Virus record (IMG/VR): IMGVR_UViG_3300029448_006778
Coordinates: 1 to 55,700 of that record
Source: a virus
Reading direction: 5' to 3' (one strand)
Length of the DNA stretch: 55,700 nt
The notes below the pieces were generated by a model. The model saw only the letters and a program-made list of their open reading frames with translations, searched no databases and was not told the DNA's origin. A program made the position numbers and the translations under genes. This document shows, one piece after another, positions 1 through 9,165 of the stretch. Positions within the stretch are counted from its first letter, which is position 1. Each line of letters opens with the position of its first letter.

Positions 1-279
1 TGTTAAAATTGTTAATCTTCTATTACCAGAAGCTTTATAAATATTCTTAAAAACCCTAAACATAGATTTAATCTTTTTGGGTTGTATCACTTTATCAAAA
101 TCAGAAAAATCAAGCTTATCACCTGGTTTAGATTTGTATATTGCATATTCACCAGTTGTTAATGTTTTTCTTTTTCCTTTATTAATTACATATATTTTTG
201 AATTTGATTTTACTAATGTATCATCAAAATCAAACACTCTTAATTTTTTTTCTAAAATTAAACTTTTCAATTTAATCAT
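1..279 (-). CDS. HAD-family phosphatase with capsid-targeting-like N-terminus (partial)
   Basis: The gene is cut by the left edge; 93 codons are visible from the ATG at 279. After a ten-residue leader, MIKLKSLILE, comes RVFDFDDTL, which is HAD motif I with the nucleophile and acid/base Asp pair. The visible part ends near RLTILT, which looks like HAD motif II. HAD enzymes of this kind remove phosphates from small molecules or nucleic-acid ends; the substrate cannot be read here. The leader ends in I-L-E and matches the leaders of four other genes in the window, so I infer packaging into the phage head and cleavage after Glu10. The start overlaps the upstream stop as ATGA. Confidence 0.8.
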   Translation of the reverse strand, partial: MIKLKSLILEKKLRVFDFDDTLVKSNSKIYVINKGKRKTLTTGEYAIYKSKPGDKLDFSDFDKVIQPKKIKSMFRVFKNIYKASGNRRLTILT

Positions 280-692
280 CTTCTGTACAACCAACCACCA
301 TGTACATCGAATCTTGCATATGTTTTAGGTTCAAATATATTACCTCTTACACCCTTTGCTCTTCCATTGTATCCGGCAGGTTTATAAATGTCACCATTAC
401 TTTTATCTACAAAGAAATGTACACTCATACCTTTTTTTGGTTCGTTTGCACGAACATTAACTATTCTATCAAACTTTGGGCCTTTTTTCAAATGTGCTGG
501 ATGTTCCCAACTACCCATTTTGTGTGTAGATGGAAATGATTTTTTATGTTGTTTCTCTGCAGATTTCTTCATAAAATCTAACATCTTTTTCATAGCTCTT
601 TCATATCCAGCAATTGCTTCGTTTTTTGCAGTAATCTCTTTTGCAATATCTTTTGCAATATCTTCACCTAATAGTTCTTTTAGTTTAATCAT
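276..692 (-). CDS. Putative internal virion protein, unknown function
   Basis: A protein of 138 residues starting MIKLKELLGE, the ten-residue leader shared with four other genes and ending in the (L/I)-x-E pattern cut by T4-type prohead proteases. Residues 11-50 are charged and helical. The C-terminal half (about 85-138) is rich in Gly, Lys and aromatics, with segments such as SVHFFVDKSNGDIYKPAGYN. I do not recognise a catalytic motif. It overlaps its neighbours by ATGA downstream and by one base upstream, so it is likely co-translated with them. Packaging into the head is an inference from the leader. Confidence 0.75.
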   Translation of the reverse strand: MIKLKELLGEDIAKDIAKEITAKNEAIAGYERAMKKMLDFMKKSAEKQHKKSFPSTHKMGSWEHPAHLKKGPKFDRIVNVRANEPKKGMSVHFFVDKSNGDIYKPAGYNGRAKGVRGNIFEPKTYARFDVHGGWLYRR

Positions 693-1081
693 TAGATTTT
701 ATCCATTAATCTTTTAATCTGTTTTAACATTTTTGCAGTACCTTGGGCATTTTGAAATACACCATAATCTTGTCCAATCTTTACTAATTCGTCAAACTGG
801 TCTCGTAAATCATACTTCATTTGTCTCCAAGTCCTACTATCAATTTTTTTTGCAGGAAGTACTTTTATATTACTTTCTACCAATGTAGGTTTTTCATCTT
901 CATCAAAAGTTTCTTCTTTGAATGCAAAAGCATTACCTGTAAAAACTTTACCAACTTCCATACCTTGTGGTAAATTTATATCAAATGCAGATTCATTTAA
1001 TTGTTCTGTAGAACAACAATCTCCACCACATTCACATGCATGTTTTGTTTCTTCTTTTATTAAATTTTTTAATTTTATCAT
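692..1081 (-). CDS. Putative internal virion protein with Cys cluster
   Basis: The protein is 129 residues from the ATG at 1081. An in-frame upstream ATG at 1105 would overlap the previous gene, and the 1081 start places the shared leader, MIKLKNLIKE, exactly at the N-terminus. Directly after the leader is a compact Cys cluster (CECGGDCC) that could bind metal. The C-terminal 50 residues are helical and basic. I recognise no enzyme motif. The gene lies two bases after the upstream stop in the chain of leader-bearing genes downstream of the prohead protease. Delivery into the capsid is inferred. Confidence 0.75.
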   Translation of the reverse strand: MIKLKNLIKEETKHACECGGDCCSTEQLNESAFDINLPQGMEVGKVFTGNAFAFKEETFDEDEKPTLVESNIKVLPAKKIDSRTWRQMKYDLRDQFDELVKIGQDYGVFQNAQGTAKMLKQIKRLMDKI

Positions 1082-1082
1082 T

Positions 1083-2075
1083 TTACCAAATCCTTGCGAA
1101 AGCACCTGAAGTAATAGTATTGGACATCTTACCGATTTCTTTTCCTACTCTCTGTGCATTGAATCCCATATATTCATTATCAGGGAAATTTTTCTTATCT
1201 CTCATATCTCTTTCTAAATCCATACGATACGAATCTATTTTTTCATAAAACTTATTCATAGCAGTTGTGATAGAAGCTAATGCACTCATTACATCACCCT
1301 CATCTGTAGGGTCTAACTTTTTACCAGCCATTATTTTATCAGAAAATGCATTTGGTTTACCACCTACTAATCCAACAATTAGTTTATTAGCATAATCTTT
1401 TGTTTTCTTAATTACACTTTTTACTTTTGCTGGGTCATTGTAAATCTTCTTTAATGCAGCTTCATATCTTCTTTCATTTTCTTGTTTAAAATCTTTATCA
1501 GTTCTCCATGTCCAAGAACCATCTTTAACATCTGATCTTAATTTTCTTAATACATCAGCACCAATATAAGGTAATAACTCATCAGTTAGAATTTGATAGA
1601 ATTGAATTCCATCTATCTTTTTAATTGATTGTGGACTTTGATACCCATATTTGTTTAAACCAAAAGTTTTATAATTATCTGCACCCCATTTTGTTGGGTT
1701 ACCAACTGAGATATCTTTAGCATAATACGATTTTGTCCACCAAATTGTCTTACCATTATTTAATACACTTACAATAGTACCTTTATCTATCTCTTGATCA
1801 CTTTCCCAATATCTATTACCTTTTGCATAAAGAGTTACTTTCTTACTTGTCACTGCAATCGCAACACCTTTTCTTGGTAGTTTATTTAACTTGTTGATAT
1901 GTTTATCTTGTATCTCACTTGCCATAACACCTTGTTTTGCCATCCAAGTATATAAATCTCTATCTAATCCCCAATTTTGTTTTGCAGAAAATTTTCTTAA
2001 TATATTACTTTTAAATTTTTCTGTAATAAGGTGTGATACTTTTGATTCTTTTAGTATGTCTTTTAATTTTATCAT
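1083..2075 (-). CDS. Putative internal virion protein, 330 aa, unknown
   Basis: It starts with MIKLKDILKE, the shared ten-residue leader ending in L-K-E; a second candidate site of the same pattern (I-T-E) follows at about residue 18. The rest is a soluble, Lys-rich protein with Trp-containing segments, including SWTWRTD near residue 187. It has no membrane segment and no motif I recognise. Its start overlaps the stop of the DUF3008-like gene as TAATG. Position after the head protease and the leader suggest a protein packaged in the head or part of the prohead core. The function is unknown. Confidence 0.75.
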   Translation of the reverse strand: MIKLKDILKESKVSHLITEKFKSNILRKFSAKQNWGLDRDLYTWMAKQGVMASEIQDKHINKLNKLPRKGVAIAVTSKKVTLYAKGNRYWESDQEIDKGTIVSVLNNGKTIWWTKSYYAKDISVGNPTKWGADNYKTFGLNKYGYQSPQSIKKIDGIQFYQILTDELLPYIGADVLRKLRSDVKDGSWTWRTDKDFKQENERRYEAALKKIYNDPAKVKSVIKKTKDYANKLIVGLVGGKPNAFSDKIMAGKKLDPTDEGDVMSALASITTAMNKFYEKIDSYRMDLERDMRDKKNFPDNEYMGFNAQRVGKEIGKMSNTITSGAFARIW

Positions 2076-2668
2076 TATCTTAAACTCACATTTTTACCGA
2101 ACTTCTTCCACATATTCCCAATTACTATGTAGAGTTTCTTTTCGTTTAGTTTATTCATCTTTTCTTTTATTGGGTCACTGGCCTTATCATATAGTTGTGT
2201 GAATAATCCAGCACTTAAACTATCTAATGTTCTACCACCGAGTTTTCCATAACCATTTTTTTGTATATCAAAAATCTTTTGAACACCCTTTGATTTGGTA
2301 ACTTCTTCTTGAGTTAAGGCCTGATTTTTAAGATAATCGTTTTCATCTTTATTTGATTCTTTTAAATCTCTATCTTCTGGACCAGTTCCACCAGGTGATT
2401 TGAGTTTCCTACCTGTGACTGAATGTGTATAACCACAAGTTTCTAACTCTAATCGAATCATCTCTCTAAGTTTCTTTAACATTTCTTTTTTCACTTTATT
2501 AGGTAATCCCTTGTGTTTTGTTGATGCATATTTCTCAGTATCTTTCTTACTCATAGATTTTGCAGCATCTTTAACTGATTTACTTACTTTACTTGTTGGT
2601 ACTTCACCTTTTTTATAAGCATGAACCAAACCCATAAATCTCTGTTGAGCTTTGGACTTGGAAGGCAT
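2075..2668 (-). CDS. DUF3008-like phage protein
   Basis: The 197-residue protein begins with the signature SKAQQRFMGLVHAYKKGE, typical of DUF3008, a small family common in T4-like and marine phages with no assigned function. The first 75 residues are strongly basic. The tail of about 120 residues is not part of that signature and contains an L-K-E site near residue 103 (RDLKES). It sits directly after the prohead protease, where T4-like phages keep head-assembly genes. A role as a scaffold or core component is possible but not shown. Confidence 0.75.
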   Translation of the reverse strand: MPSKSKAQQRFMGLVHAYKKGEVPTSKVSKSVKDAAKSMSKKDTEKYASTKHKGLPNKVKKEMLKKLREMIRLELETCGYTHSVTGRKLKSPGGTGPEDRDLKESNKDENDYLKNQALTQEEVTKSKGVQKIFDIQKNGYGKLGGRTLDSLSAGLFTQLYDKASDPIKEKMNKLNEKKLYIVIGNMWKKFGKNVSLR

Positions 2669-2669
2669 A

Positions 2670-3287
2670 TTACTCTCCTCGTATAATTTTATTAATTATA
2701 TCTTCTGCTTTACAAAATTGTCCACAAGTTCTCGATTGTCCTCTTTCGACATTCTCGTTTACTGGATATAGAAATGCTCCATGTGTTGATGGATTCGATA
2801 CAAAATCAAATGCAATCAATTCAAAGTCATTTCCAACTTTTTGTGCAGGTTCATCATCTGGACCTTCTGATACGGTTTCAACTGAACCCATACCACGAGA
2901 ACTAATACCTAACTTGATACCATTCTTGAATAATTCTCTTAAAATATTTCCACTTGGTGTTGTTAGGATTTCTACCGTTCCTAATAAGTTATCACCCTCA
3001 AAGTGCATTTCTGTAATATTATGAGATACATTTTGTAAATTTACTACTGAACTATCTGGATGATCTAATTCACCAAGTGCTCTTTTTTGTTTAATAAAAT
3101 TACTATTATATTTTTTTGACTCACGAACCAAAATATCTCTTGGATATACTCTTCCATTTTGATTTTTTGCTTCTGCTCTTTGTAATACACCTTTAACAAC
3201 TAACTTTCCGTTGTTTTCTTTGATTGACTCATTTACTTGAGTTGCTGATATATCAAATGGTATATAATCTACAATTAAATCCCTCAT
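2670..3287 (-). CDS. 21: Prohead core protease, T4 gp21 type
   Basis: This is the serine protease that digests the prohead core and trims leaders before DNA packaging. The 205-residue protein has the two hallmark blocks of the gp21 (peptidase S80) family. GELDHP at residues 72-77 supplies the catalytic His76, and GISSRGMGS at about 127-135 supplies the catalytic Ser. A segment NGRVYPRDIL at about 44-53 is also typical. The family cuts after (L/I)-x-E. Five proteins in this window carry such a site at residue 10, which makes them likely substrates. The length matches the T4 enzyme (about 212 residues). The gene follows the core-type genes downstream of the portal, as in T4. Confidence 0.92.
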   Translation of the reverse strand: MRDLIVDYIPFDISATQVNESIKENNGKLVVKGVLQRAEAKNQNGRVYPRDILVRESKKYNSNFIKQKRALGELDHPDSSVVNLQNVSHNITEMHFEGDNLLGTVEILTTPSGNILRELFKNGIKLGISSRGMGSVETVSEGPDDEPAQKVGNDFELIAFDFVSNPSTHGAFLYPVNENVERGQSRTCGQFCKAEDIINKIIRGE

Positions 3288-3288
3288 C

Positions 3289-3759
3289 TTATTTCATCCT
3301 TTTAATCATTCCTACAACTTCTCTCATAAATTTAGTTACATTATCTTTGTAGGATTTTTTTATATCTTTTGCTAATTTCTTATTTTCTGTTCTTGGGTCT
3401 CGTAGAAAACCTTGTTCTACTTTTAACATTCTTTCTCTAAACTTACCCTCAATCTTAATTAACATTTGTAATTCTTTTTTAGTAATTCTAATATCATCTG
3501 GACTTTCTGTTACTGATATGGATTCATTTTCTCTTTTTTTCTTTTCATCTCTATCCATTTTATCATTTGCATCTTGTGCAGCTTTACTCATTTTATTATC
3601 GATGTCTTTTGCTCCACCTGGTTTTGCAGGTCTACCACTACCTTTACCACCCTCTTTATTTAACTTATGTTTTTTCATAGTATCTTCAAGAGTAGGTAAC
3701 GGATCACCGAAACTTCTATTCAATATGTCAATAGATTCTTTTAAATATTTATCGTTCAT
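3289..3759 (-). CDS. Putative prohead core or scaffold protein
   Basis: A highly charged, mostly helical protein of 156 residues with a disordered Gly/Lys-rich segment at about 35-55 (GGKGSGRPAKPGG) and a basic C-terminus. It has no catalytic motif. It sits between the portal and the prohead protease, where T4 has core genes 67 and 68, and its start overlaps the upstream stop as ATGA. The position and composition suit a prohead core protein, but I see no direct sequence signature for gp67 or gp68. Confidence 0.65.
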   Translation of the reverse strand: MNDKYLKESIDILNRSFGDPLPTLEDTMKKHKLNKEGGKGSGRPAKPGGAKDIDNKMSKAAQDANDKMDRDEKKKRENESISVTESPDDIRITKKELQMLIKIEGKFRERMLKVEQGFLRDPRTENKKLAKDIKKSYKDNVTKFMREVVGMIKRMK

Positions 3760-4400
3760 TGTAATTTCCCTACTTTGTTAGCTAACTTAACTAATCTTTC
3801 TGAAATTTTACTCATTGCCTTATGTGTGTTCTTCCAATATGAGTTTGAATCAACACTTAACTCGTTCTTCAATTTAACATTCATATCAATAAGTTTACTT
3901 AATCCATTTAATGAATCCCTTACTTCTCTCATTGAACGACCAATCTTTTGTTTTGGGGATAATGTTTCGTCATTTCTCCAATCGTGATAACGACCTTCGT
4001 TTACTTTTTCAAAACCAAATACATCTGGTTTTTTATGTCCTTTTTTCTTTTTCTTAGAGAATGCCATTGGTGTATCATAATGTCCAGTACCTGTTCCATC
4101 AATTCCTGCAGATGCAGTAGTGTTTGATTCTTCAAGTTCTTTGATTTCTTGTTGAACTAATGTTTTTATAATACTTTTTACTGATTCTGTTTTTTTATCA
4201 ATCTGTTTACCAAATGCAGGTTGAACTCTTGATACATCTTTAACTGCCTTCAAACCTTTTTTTAACATTTTACCTACAAGTGTTTTTGCTTGACTAGCAG
4301 ATTGTGCATTTACTATAGTATTTGCAAGTCCATGTTTTTCACCCAAGTCAAACTTAACTGAAAACATTGCCTCGTTGATTTTATTTTTTACTTGTGACAT
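3756..4400 (-). CDS. Head-module protein, unknown (core candidate)
   Basis: The 214-residue protein has a basic helical N-terminal half, a low-complexity middle with a Lys run (about 116-123), and a C-terminal block (about 135-214) beginning NEGRYHDWRNDETLSPKQK. I believe this block recurs in marine phage head modules. It starts MSQVKNKINEA, with an I-N-E site at residues 8-10, but the leader otherwise differs from the shared MIKLK type. It overlaps the upstream gene by 20 bases. The location between portal and protease suggests a role in head assembly. The function is not assigned. Confidence 0.65.
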   Translation of the reverse strand: MSQVKNKINEAMFSVKFDLGEKHGLANTIVNAQSASQAKTLVGKMLKKGLKAVKDVSRVQPAFGKQIDKKTESVKSIIKTLVQQEIKELEESNTTASAGIDGTGTGHYDTPMAFSKKKKKGHKKPDVFGFEKVNEGRYHDWRNDETLSPKQKIGRSMREVRDSLNGLSKLIDMNVKLKNELSVDSNSYWKNTHKAMSKISERLVKLANKVGKLQ

Positions 4401-5253
4401 TTTTCAATTCCTTAACTAATTCGTAATATCTCATTAAACTTACGACATTTTTATCTTTTACCACACTACTATTAGAAATAGTATCAGTATGATTGATTGC
4501 CTCACTTAGTTTAATCTTAGTGATTTTATCATCTACTTTTGGTAAATAAGTTTTTAATGTCTTTTTAATTTTAATAACCTCATTATCAACAAATTCCTTT
4601 AATGAATTAGTATTAGATATATTATTGATATATTCTTTCAATAAATTCTTTTGATTTTCATTTAGGGATTTGTATTTGGAATTGAACTTATCAACTAACA
4701 ATTGATATGTCAAAAGTCGTAAATCTTTATCTTCAGTACCATAACTTTCTAATACTTTGGATTTTGTATCTTTACTATTTTTATTGTTAGTTATATGTTC
4801 GACAATGGTAATTGTACTATCAGTAGTTTCTATAGGACTAAAAGTTTCTTTACCTGTTTCTGTAGAAAATACTTTAAATATTGATGCCAACATTTTAAAA
4901 TTTGGAATTCTTGTATTAAAGAACTCTTTTACATCATAATTTTCTTTAATTGTTTTAATTAAATTAAATTTTTCGCTATTTAGTCTACGATTAGATAAAT
5001 TCCTGCGAGTTTTTATTACTGCTTCAAGTAATTTCTCTCCATGAGAATTATCACCGTATTTCTTTTCTAATAAAATTTTATAAAGTTCGTATTCTTTTCC
5101 CAATTGTGTTGTTTTATTGAAAAATTCTTTAAAAATTTTAACTGCAGGTGTATCTTTTGTGTCATTTAAGACATCAACCGTTATCTGACGAGATAAAAGT
5201 TCATAAAGAATACCTGTATTCTTTATTTTATTGTGTTTTACTAAACGAGACAT
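4381..5253 (-). CDS. Head-module protein, unknown (scaffold candidate)
   Basis: A soluble helical protein of 290 residues that opens with KIKNTGILYELLSRQIT at about 9-25. The rest is Lys-, Asn- and Ser-rich, with long predicted helices and no membrane segment or catalytic motif. It is the first gene after the portal, separated by 70 bases, and runs into three further head-module genes by overlaps. That position suits a prohead core or scaffold component. I do not recognise a named family. Confidence 0.65.
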   Translation of the reverse strand: MSRLVKHNKIKNTGILYELLSRQITVDVLNDTKDTPAVKIFKEFFNKTTQLGKEYELYKILLEKKYGDNSHGEKLLEAVIKTRRNLSNRRLNSEKFNLIKTIKENYDVKEFFNTRIPNFKMLASIFKVFSTETGKETFSPIETTDSTITIVEHITNNKNSKDTKSKVLESYGTEDKDLRLLTYQLLVDKFNSKYKSLNENQKNLLKEYINNISNTNSLKEFVDNEVIKIKKTLKTYLPKVDDKITKIKLSEAINHTDTISNSSVVKDKNVVSLMRYYELVKELKNVTSKK

Positions 5254-5323
5254 ATCAGCTCCATGTTTTCTATTTGACTACTAATAAATATAAAACTATT
5301 AAGAAATGTGTATTTTATAGACA
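5254..5323 (-). promoter_or_regulatory. AT-rich gap after the portal gene, possible promoter
   Basis: These 70 bases separate the portal stop from the next start, and gaps this long are rare in the window. Read on the minus strand the gap contains TTTTATATTTATTAG, which resembles sequences in the gaps near 18.24 and 49.58 kb. A GGAG ribosome-binding site lies six bases before the ATG at 5253. No hairpin with a T-run is evident. The promoter role is a guess. Confidence 0.3.
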
Positions 5324-7171
5324 CTATTTTTTTCCTTTGTAATCATTATATTCTTGTTCAACTTCATCTATTTTCTTCTCTTCAGATAAAATTTCTTGTG
5401 ATTTTTTACCCATTGTCTTTTTCAATGCATCATAGTGAGCAAGTGCTAATGGTGATTTGGTATATTGATTCTTTTTATCTTGTTTTCCTAAAGGATCTCT
5501 ACCTCTTGCACCACTATCTTTACTATACTTGTTCATTTCCTTGGGTCTACCTGCACCCTCGTGTCCACCCTCAGGTGAACCACCTTGTTCATCTACATCA
5601 CTCCAAACTGAACCTGCAACTGAATCATCATTGTCGTCATCCGATGATGTCATATCACTTGGTGTTCCAACTGATTCTCCAGATGCTTGTGGATCATTGC
5701 CTTCATTTTCGATTTGTTCGTATCTAAATTTATTTTTCTGGTCTTGAACAATTTGTTTTTCAATTTCTTTCTTCTCATCATCTGAAAAATTAAACACATT
5801 GTTATAAACCCATTCACTTGGTAGTAATTTCTCACCAATCATATCACGAGCTAATGAAACTTTCTGTCCCCATAGTTCAATCTTTTCTTGGTCATACATT
5901 GTAGATGGATTAGTTAATTCTAATTCGAAATTCACCAACTCTGCATCTGTATACCCTTGTGAATATAAGTGAACAACTGCAATCTTTGTTAACTCTGATA
6001 TAATAATTCTCTGTATTCTTTCTATGGTTCTAGCAAATCTTACATCTTCTGCTGCGAGTGTTGCTTTACTTCCCATGTTTTCATCAAATCCTAAGAATGC
6101 CTTTGGTACTCTTAGTGATGCCAATAGTTTATTCTTTAAATATTCAATGTCATCAGTTGAATCATAATCTAATCCACCCAACTCTGATATTTCAGTTCCA
6201 CTATCTCCACCTCGAACTGGCATAAAGAAGTCTTCTGTTAGGTTCTGTATATTATATTTTAAATTATAATCTCCAGTATTCTCATCAAGGAATGGTGTTT
6301 TCTTCATCTTGTTGATGATTCTTTGCATATAATTATCGACTTCATTTGGTGGTATATTACCAATGTCAATCTTGTAAACTCTCTTCGATGGTGCTCTCAT
6401 AATTCTGTGAATCAACATCGCATCTTCCATAAGAGTTAATTGTTTCCAAGTCTTTCTTGCACTTTCCATCATTGATTTACCATAAGGTAAAAAGTTACTA
6501 TCACTTGCCAATCTGAAGTGTGCTACTTGAAAGTTTTCAAATTCAATATTATTACCTTTTTGTTTTGCTCCAAGGTAAGGATGTGCACCCTCAATACTTT
6601 CTAAATAGAATTTAGTATAGTATGGATTAATTGGATCTTCACCCTCTGCTCTTACGACTTCATAAGGTGACAATGGTATAACATTAGTAATACCATACTT
6701 CTCATTTACATCTAAGTATAGATAAAAATCTCCATACTTACACATATTACGAACCCAAGGCCATAGGTTGAACTCAATGTTCATAATATCATAAAATAAA
6801 TTATGTAATATTTCTTTAATGTTTTCGTTATCTGATTTAATCTCAACCACATTACCATATTCTGATTTCATTGTTGATTCATCTGAATAGATATCCAATG
6901 CACTCGATATGATAGAGTCACTATCCATCGTTTCATAGTCTTTAAATAACCCCAATCGTGCAGCCATCACTTGGTGAACTGACGAATAGCCTGTCCCCAC
7001 TAAGTCTAAATTTGAATGTAGTTTAGAATATCTATCTACAAGATGACTCTTCATTTGATGTTGTACTTGATCTGTATCAGCAATTTTTAATTTCCTACCA
7101 CCAACATTTCTTACAATAACATTTGTTGAAAATAGTCGTTGTAATCGACCAAATAATGATTTATCTGCCAT
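5324..7171 (-). CDS. 20: Portal vertex protein, T4 gp20 type
   Basis: The portal forms the dodecameric ring through which DNA enters the head. The 615-residue protein has the gp20 core, including the block MRAPSKRVYKIDIGNIP, followed by the characteristic FMPVRGGDSGTEISELGG and the helix-rich stem region after it. T4 gp20 is 524 residues. The extra length is an acidic, Gly/Ser/Asp-rich C-terminal tail from about 500 to 615, probably disordered. The gene comes straight after the terminase, without the tail sheath and tube genes that separate them in T4. Confidence 0.94.
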   Translation of the reverse strand: MADKSLFGRLQRLFSTNVIVRNVGGRKLKIADTDQVQHQMKSHLVDRYSKLHSNLDLVGTGYSSVHQVMAARLGLFKDYETMDSDSIISSALDIYSDESTMKSEYGNVVEIKSDNENIKEILHNLFYDIMNIEFNLWPWVRNMCKYGDFYLYLDVNEKYGITNVIPLSPYEVVRAEGEDPINPYYTKFYLESIEGAHPYLGAKQKGNNIEFENFQVAHFRLASDSNFLPYGKSMMESARKTWKQLTLMEDAMLIHRIMRAPSKRVYKIDIGNIPPNEVDNYMQRIINKMKKTPFLDENTGDYNLKYNIQNLTEDFFMPVRGGDSGTEISELGGLDYDSTDDIEYLKNKLLASLRVPKAFLGFDENMGSKATLAAEDVRFARTIERIQRIIISELTKIAVVHLYSQGYTDAELVNFELELTNPSTMYDQEKIELWGQKVSLARDMIGEKLLPSEWVYNNVFNFSDDEKKEIEKQIVQDQKNKFRYEQIENEGNDPQASGESVGTPSDMTSSDDDNDDSVAGSVWSDVDEQGGSPEGGHEGAGRPKEMNKYSKDSGARGRDPLGKQDKKNQYTKSPLALAHYDALKKTMGKKSQEILSEEKKIDEVEQEYNDYKGKK

Positions 7172-7183
7172 GTTTTACCTCAC

Positions 7184-8767
7184 TTACAAGAGCCACTCTA
7201 ATGACTCTTTTTCTTTGTTTTTTCCAGTTTCCCACTCCCAACTATCGTTTTTATTCACATCATCGTTAGTGTACAAACCCTCATTATCCATCATTTTGGA
7301 TAATGTCTTTTTTGTTAATTCAATTCCCTCGGTTCGTAGTCTTAATGCAGTATCACGAACCCATAAACCAATAGCAAAAGACATAACTAAATCATCGTTA
7401 TATCCTCTCATTGCTTCGGCTCTATTATTAATATAAACGAATGTTAATAATTCATCTATTAATCTACTTGAGTGAACCACTACTGATTCATCTCTAAAAT
7501 ATTCTTCAAGTTTTGCAATAATTAATGGACGGGTTTTCATTGTAGTTGTAAATCCTGCCACCATATTTCTTTCTTGAGCTCTATATCGATTACCCATCTG
7601 ATGTTGTGTATCAATATATTTTAAATCTTTACTTGTATAAAATAGATTAGGATAATCCCTATCTATTACTTGTTGGATTGTTGCCCAACCAATGTTGTTG
7701 TTTTCTATAATTAGTAAGGCATCGTTATATTCTGTTGCTATACTTACTAACATATTTCCAAAATCTTTGGTATTTATTCTACCTTTGTATTCTGCGACTT
7801 GTTCTATAGTTTCAATGTCAATAACATGGAATGCTGAATAATCTCCACCATCTCCTCTACCCACATCTGCACATACTACATAATTATTTTGATAGTTTGG
7901 TGGTTCCCAAATCCAACAATTACTATCAATACCTCTTCTTTCAAGTGGTTCCTTAACTGATGTTTCTCTACACTTTTCTAATAATACTGCATCAATTACT
8001 GAAGTACCAGAAGTTAAGAAGTCACAATCACATTCTTGTGCTGCACTTCCTGGCCCAAGTAGTGTATCTTGTTCATCTCTCCATTCTTGTTTCCTATCTG
8101 GATGAACCGTCCAATGTAACTTGATTGGATTAAACAAACCAACAGCATCTTCGGCCTCTACCCAAGTTTTGTGGAACCAATTACCAACTCCATTAGGTGT
8201 TGACAATGCAATACATTGTCCACCAGTAGTTAGTGTTTGTTGTGCTGCAGTCCATATATCATCAATCTTATCAATGAATGCTGCCTCATCCAATATCAAT
8301 AATGATAATGCCTCTGAACGAGCTGCTTCTGGACCTGATGCAACTGCCTTAACTTGTGAACCATTTTTATATCGTAAGTTCAGTTTGTTATCCTCAACAC
8401 ATCTTTGTTTCAACCAACTCGGTAGATTAGCATGCATAACACGAATTTTTGTTACCAAATTTTTTGCCACATCTTGTTTGGTTGCAATTACCAAAATGTT
8501 TTTATCTTGATGAAAAGTCATCATCCATAAAGAATACCCTGCAGTTAATGTTGATAACCCTAACTGACGAGCTTTCAAAATAACATTCATTCGATGTTCT
8601 TGAAATTCATCAACAACTTTATCTTGAAAGTCAAATAAGTCAAATGGTATCTTACCTCGTATTGGATGTTGTATAACACAATACTTTTTCATAAAATATG
8701 CTGGACTTTGTGCACACTTTATGTATTCTGACTTAATTACTTCTTTTAATTGTTTTGGTTGTCCCAT
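7184..8767 (-). CDS. 17: Terminase large subunit, T4 gp17 type
   Basis: The DNA-packaging motor and headful nuclease, 527 residues. The ATPase domain shows ARQLGLST at residues 66-73, a Walker A in which the usual lysine position is Leu; Lys65 may serve instead, as in other terminases with a shifted lysine. Walker B is LLILDE at about 156-161. The nuclease domain begins with VVCADVGRGDGGDYS at about 297-311, carrying the first metal-binding Asp residues. The start overlaps the upstream stop as TAATG. The portal gene follows after 12 bases. Confidence 0.94.
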   Translation of the reverse strand: MGQPKQLKEVIKSEYIKCAQSPAYFMKKYCVIQHPIRGKIPFDLFDFQDKVVDEFQEHRMNVILKARQLGLSTLTAGYSLWMMTFHQDKNILVIATKQDVAKNLVTKIRVMHANLPSWLKQRCVEDNKLNLRYKNGSQVKAVASGPEAARSEALSLLILDEAAFIDKIDDIWTAAQQTLTTGGQCIALSTPNGVGNWFHKTWVEAEDAVGLFNPIKLHWTVHPDRKQEWRDEQDTLLGPGSAAQECDCDFLTSGTSVIDAVLLEKCRETSVKEPLERRGIDSNCWIWEPPNYQNNYVVCADVGRGDGGDYSAFHVIDIETIEQVAEYKGRINTKDFGNMLVSIATEYNDALLIIENNNIGWATIQQVIDRDYPNLFYTSKDLKYIDTQHQMGNRYRAQERNMVAGFTTTMKTRPLIIAKLEEYFRDESVVVHSSRLIDELLTFVYINNRAEAMRGYNDDLVMSFAIGLWVRDTALRLRTEGIELTKKTLSKMMDNEGLYTNDDVNKNDSWEWETGKNKEKESLEWLL

Positions 8768-9150
8768 TAGTTTGTTATTTGTCCTGCAAGATTAACTGAA
8801 ATTGCTGTAGCACCTACACCATAAACAAACCATAACCATTTATTTTCATGCCACTTAGGTTTAACAAGTTTAACCTTATCTTTATAAAGTTCATTTGTTT
8901 CCTTTAGTAATAAAATCTGAAGTTCTCGTTTTTCTATTATTAAAGAATCCATAAATGCATTCTCTTCTAATTTAAATACGACACTTTCTAAATCAGATAT
9001 TGCAATGGTGGATAGACTATCGGCCTTTTCAAACCCTTTTAGTCTATTTGCCCACTCAATTACATCTGTTTTAGGTAGAGTTATGGTTTCTTCTTCAGTT
9101 TGACCAAGAAGAACACTAAACAAAAATACTATGTATATTAAATATCTCAT
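8767..9150 (-). CDS. Small exported or membrane protein, possible lysis role
   Basis: A 127-residue protein with an N-terminal signal sequence or membrane segment (residues 1-16, RYLIYIVFLFSVLLG), a charged helical middle (about 45-95) and a second hydrophobic stretch near the C-terminus (about 107-125). This layout resembles small phage envelope proteins such as spanins or holins, but there is no lipobox Cys and no signature I recognise. It lies next to a second small hydrophobic-plus-coiled-coil gene, upstream of the terminase. The lysis role is a weak inference. Confidence 0.6.
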   Translation of the reverse strand: MRYLIYIVFLFSVLLGQTEEETITLPKTDVIEWANRLKGFEKADSLSTIAISDLESVVFKLEENAFMDSLIIEKRELQILLLKETNELYKDKVKLVKPKWHENKWLWFVYGVGATAISVNLAGQITN

Positions 9151-9165
9151 ATATATAAGTATATA

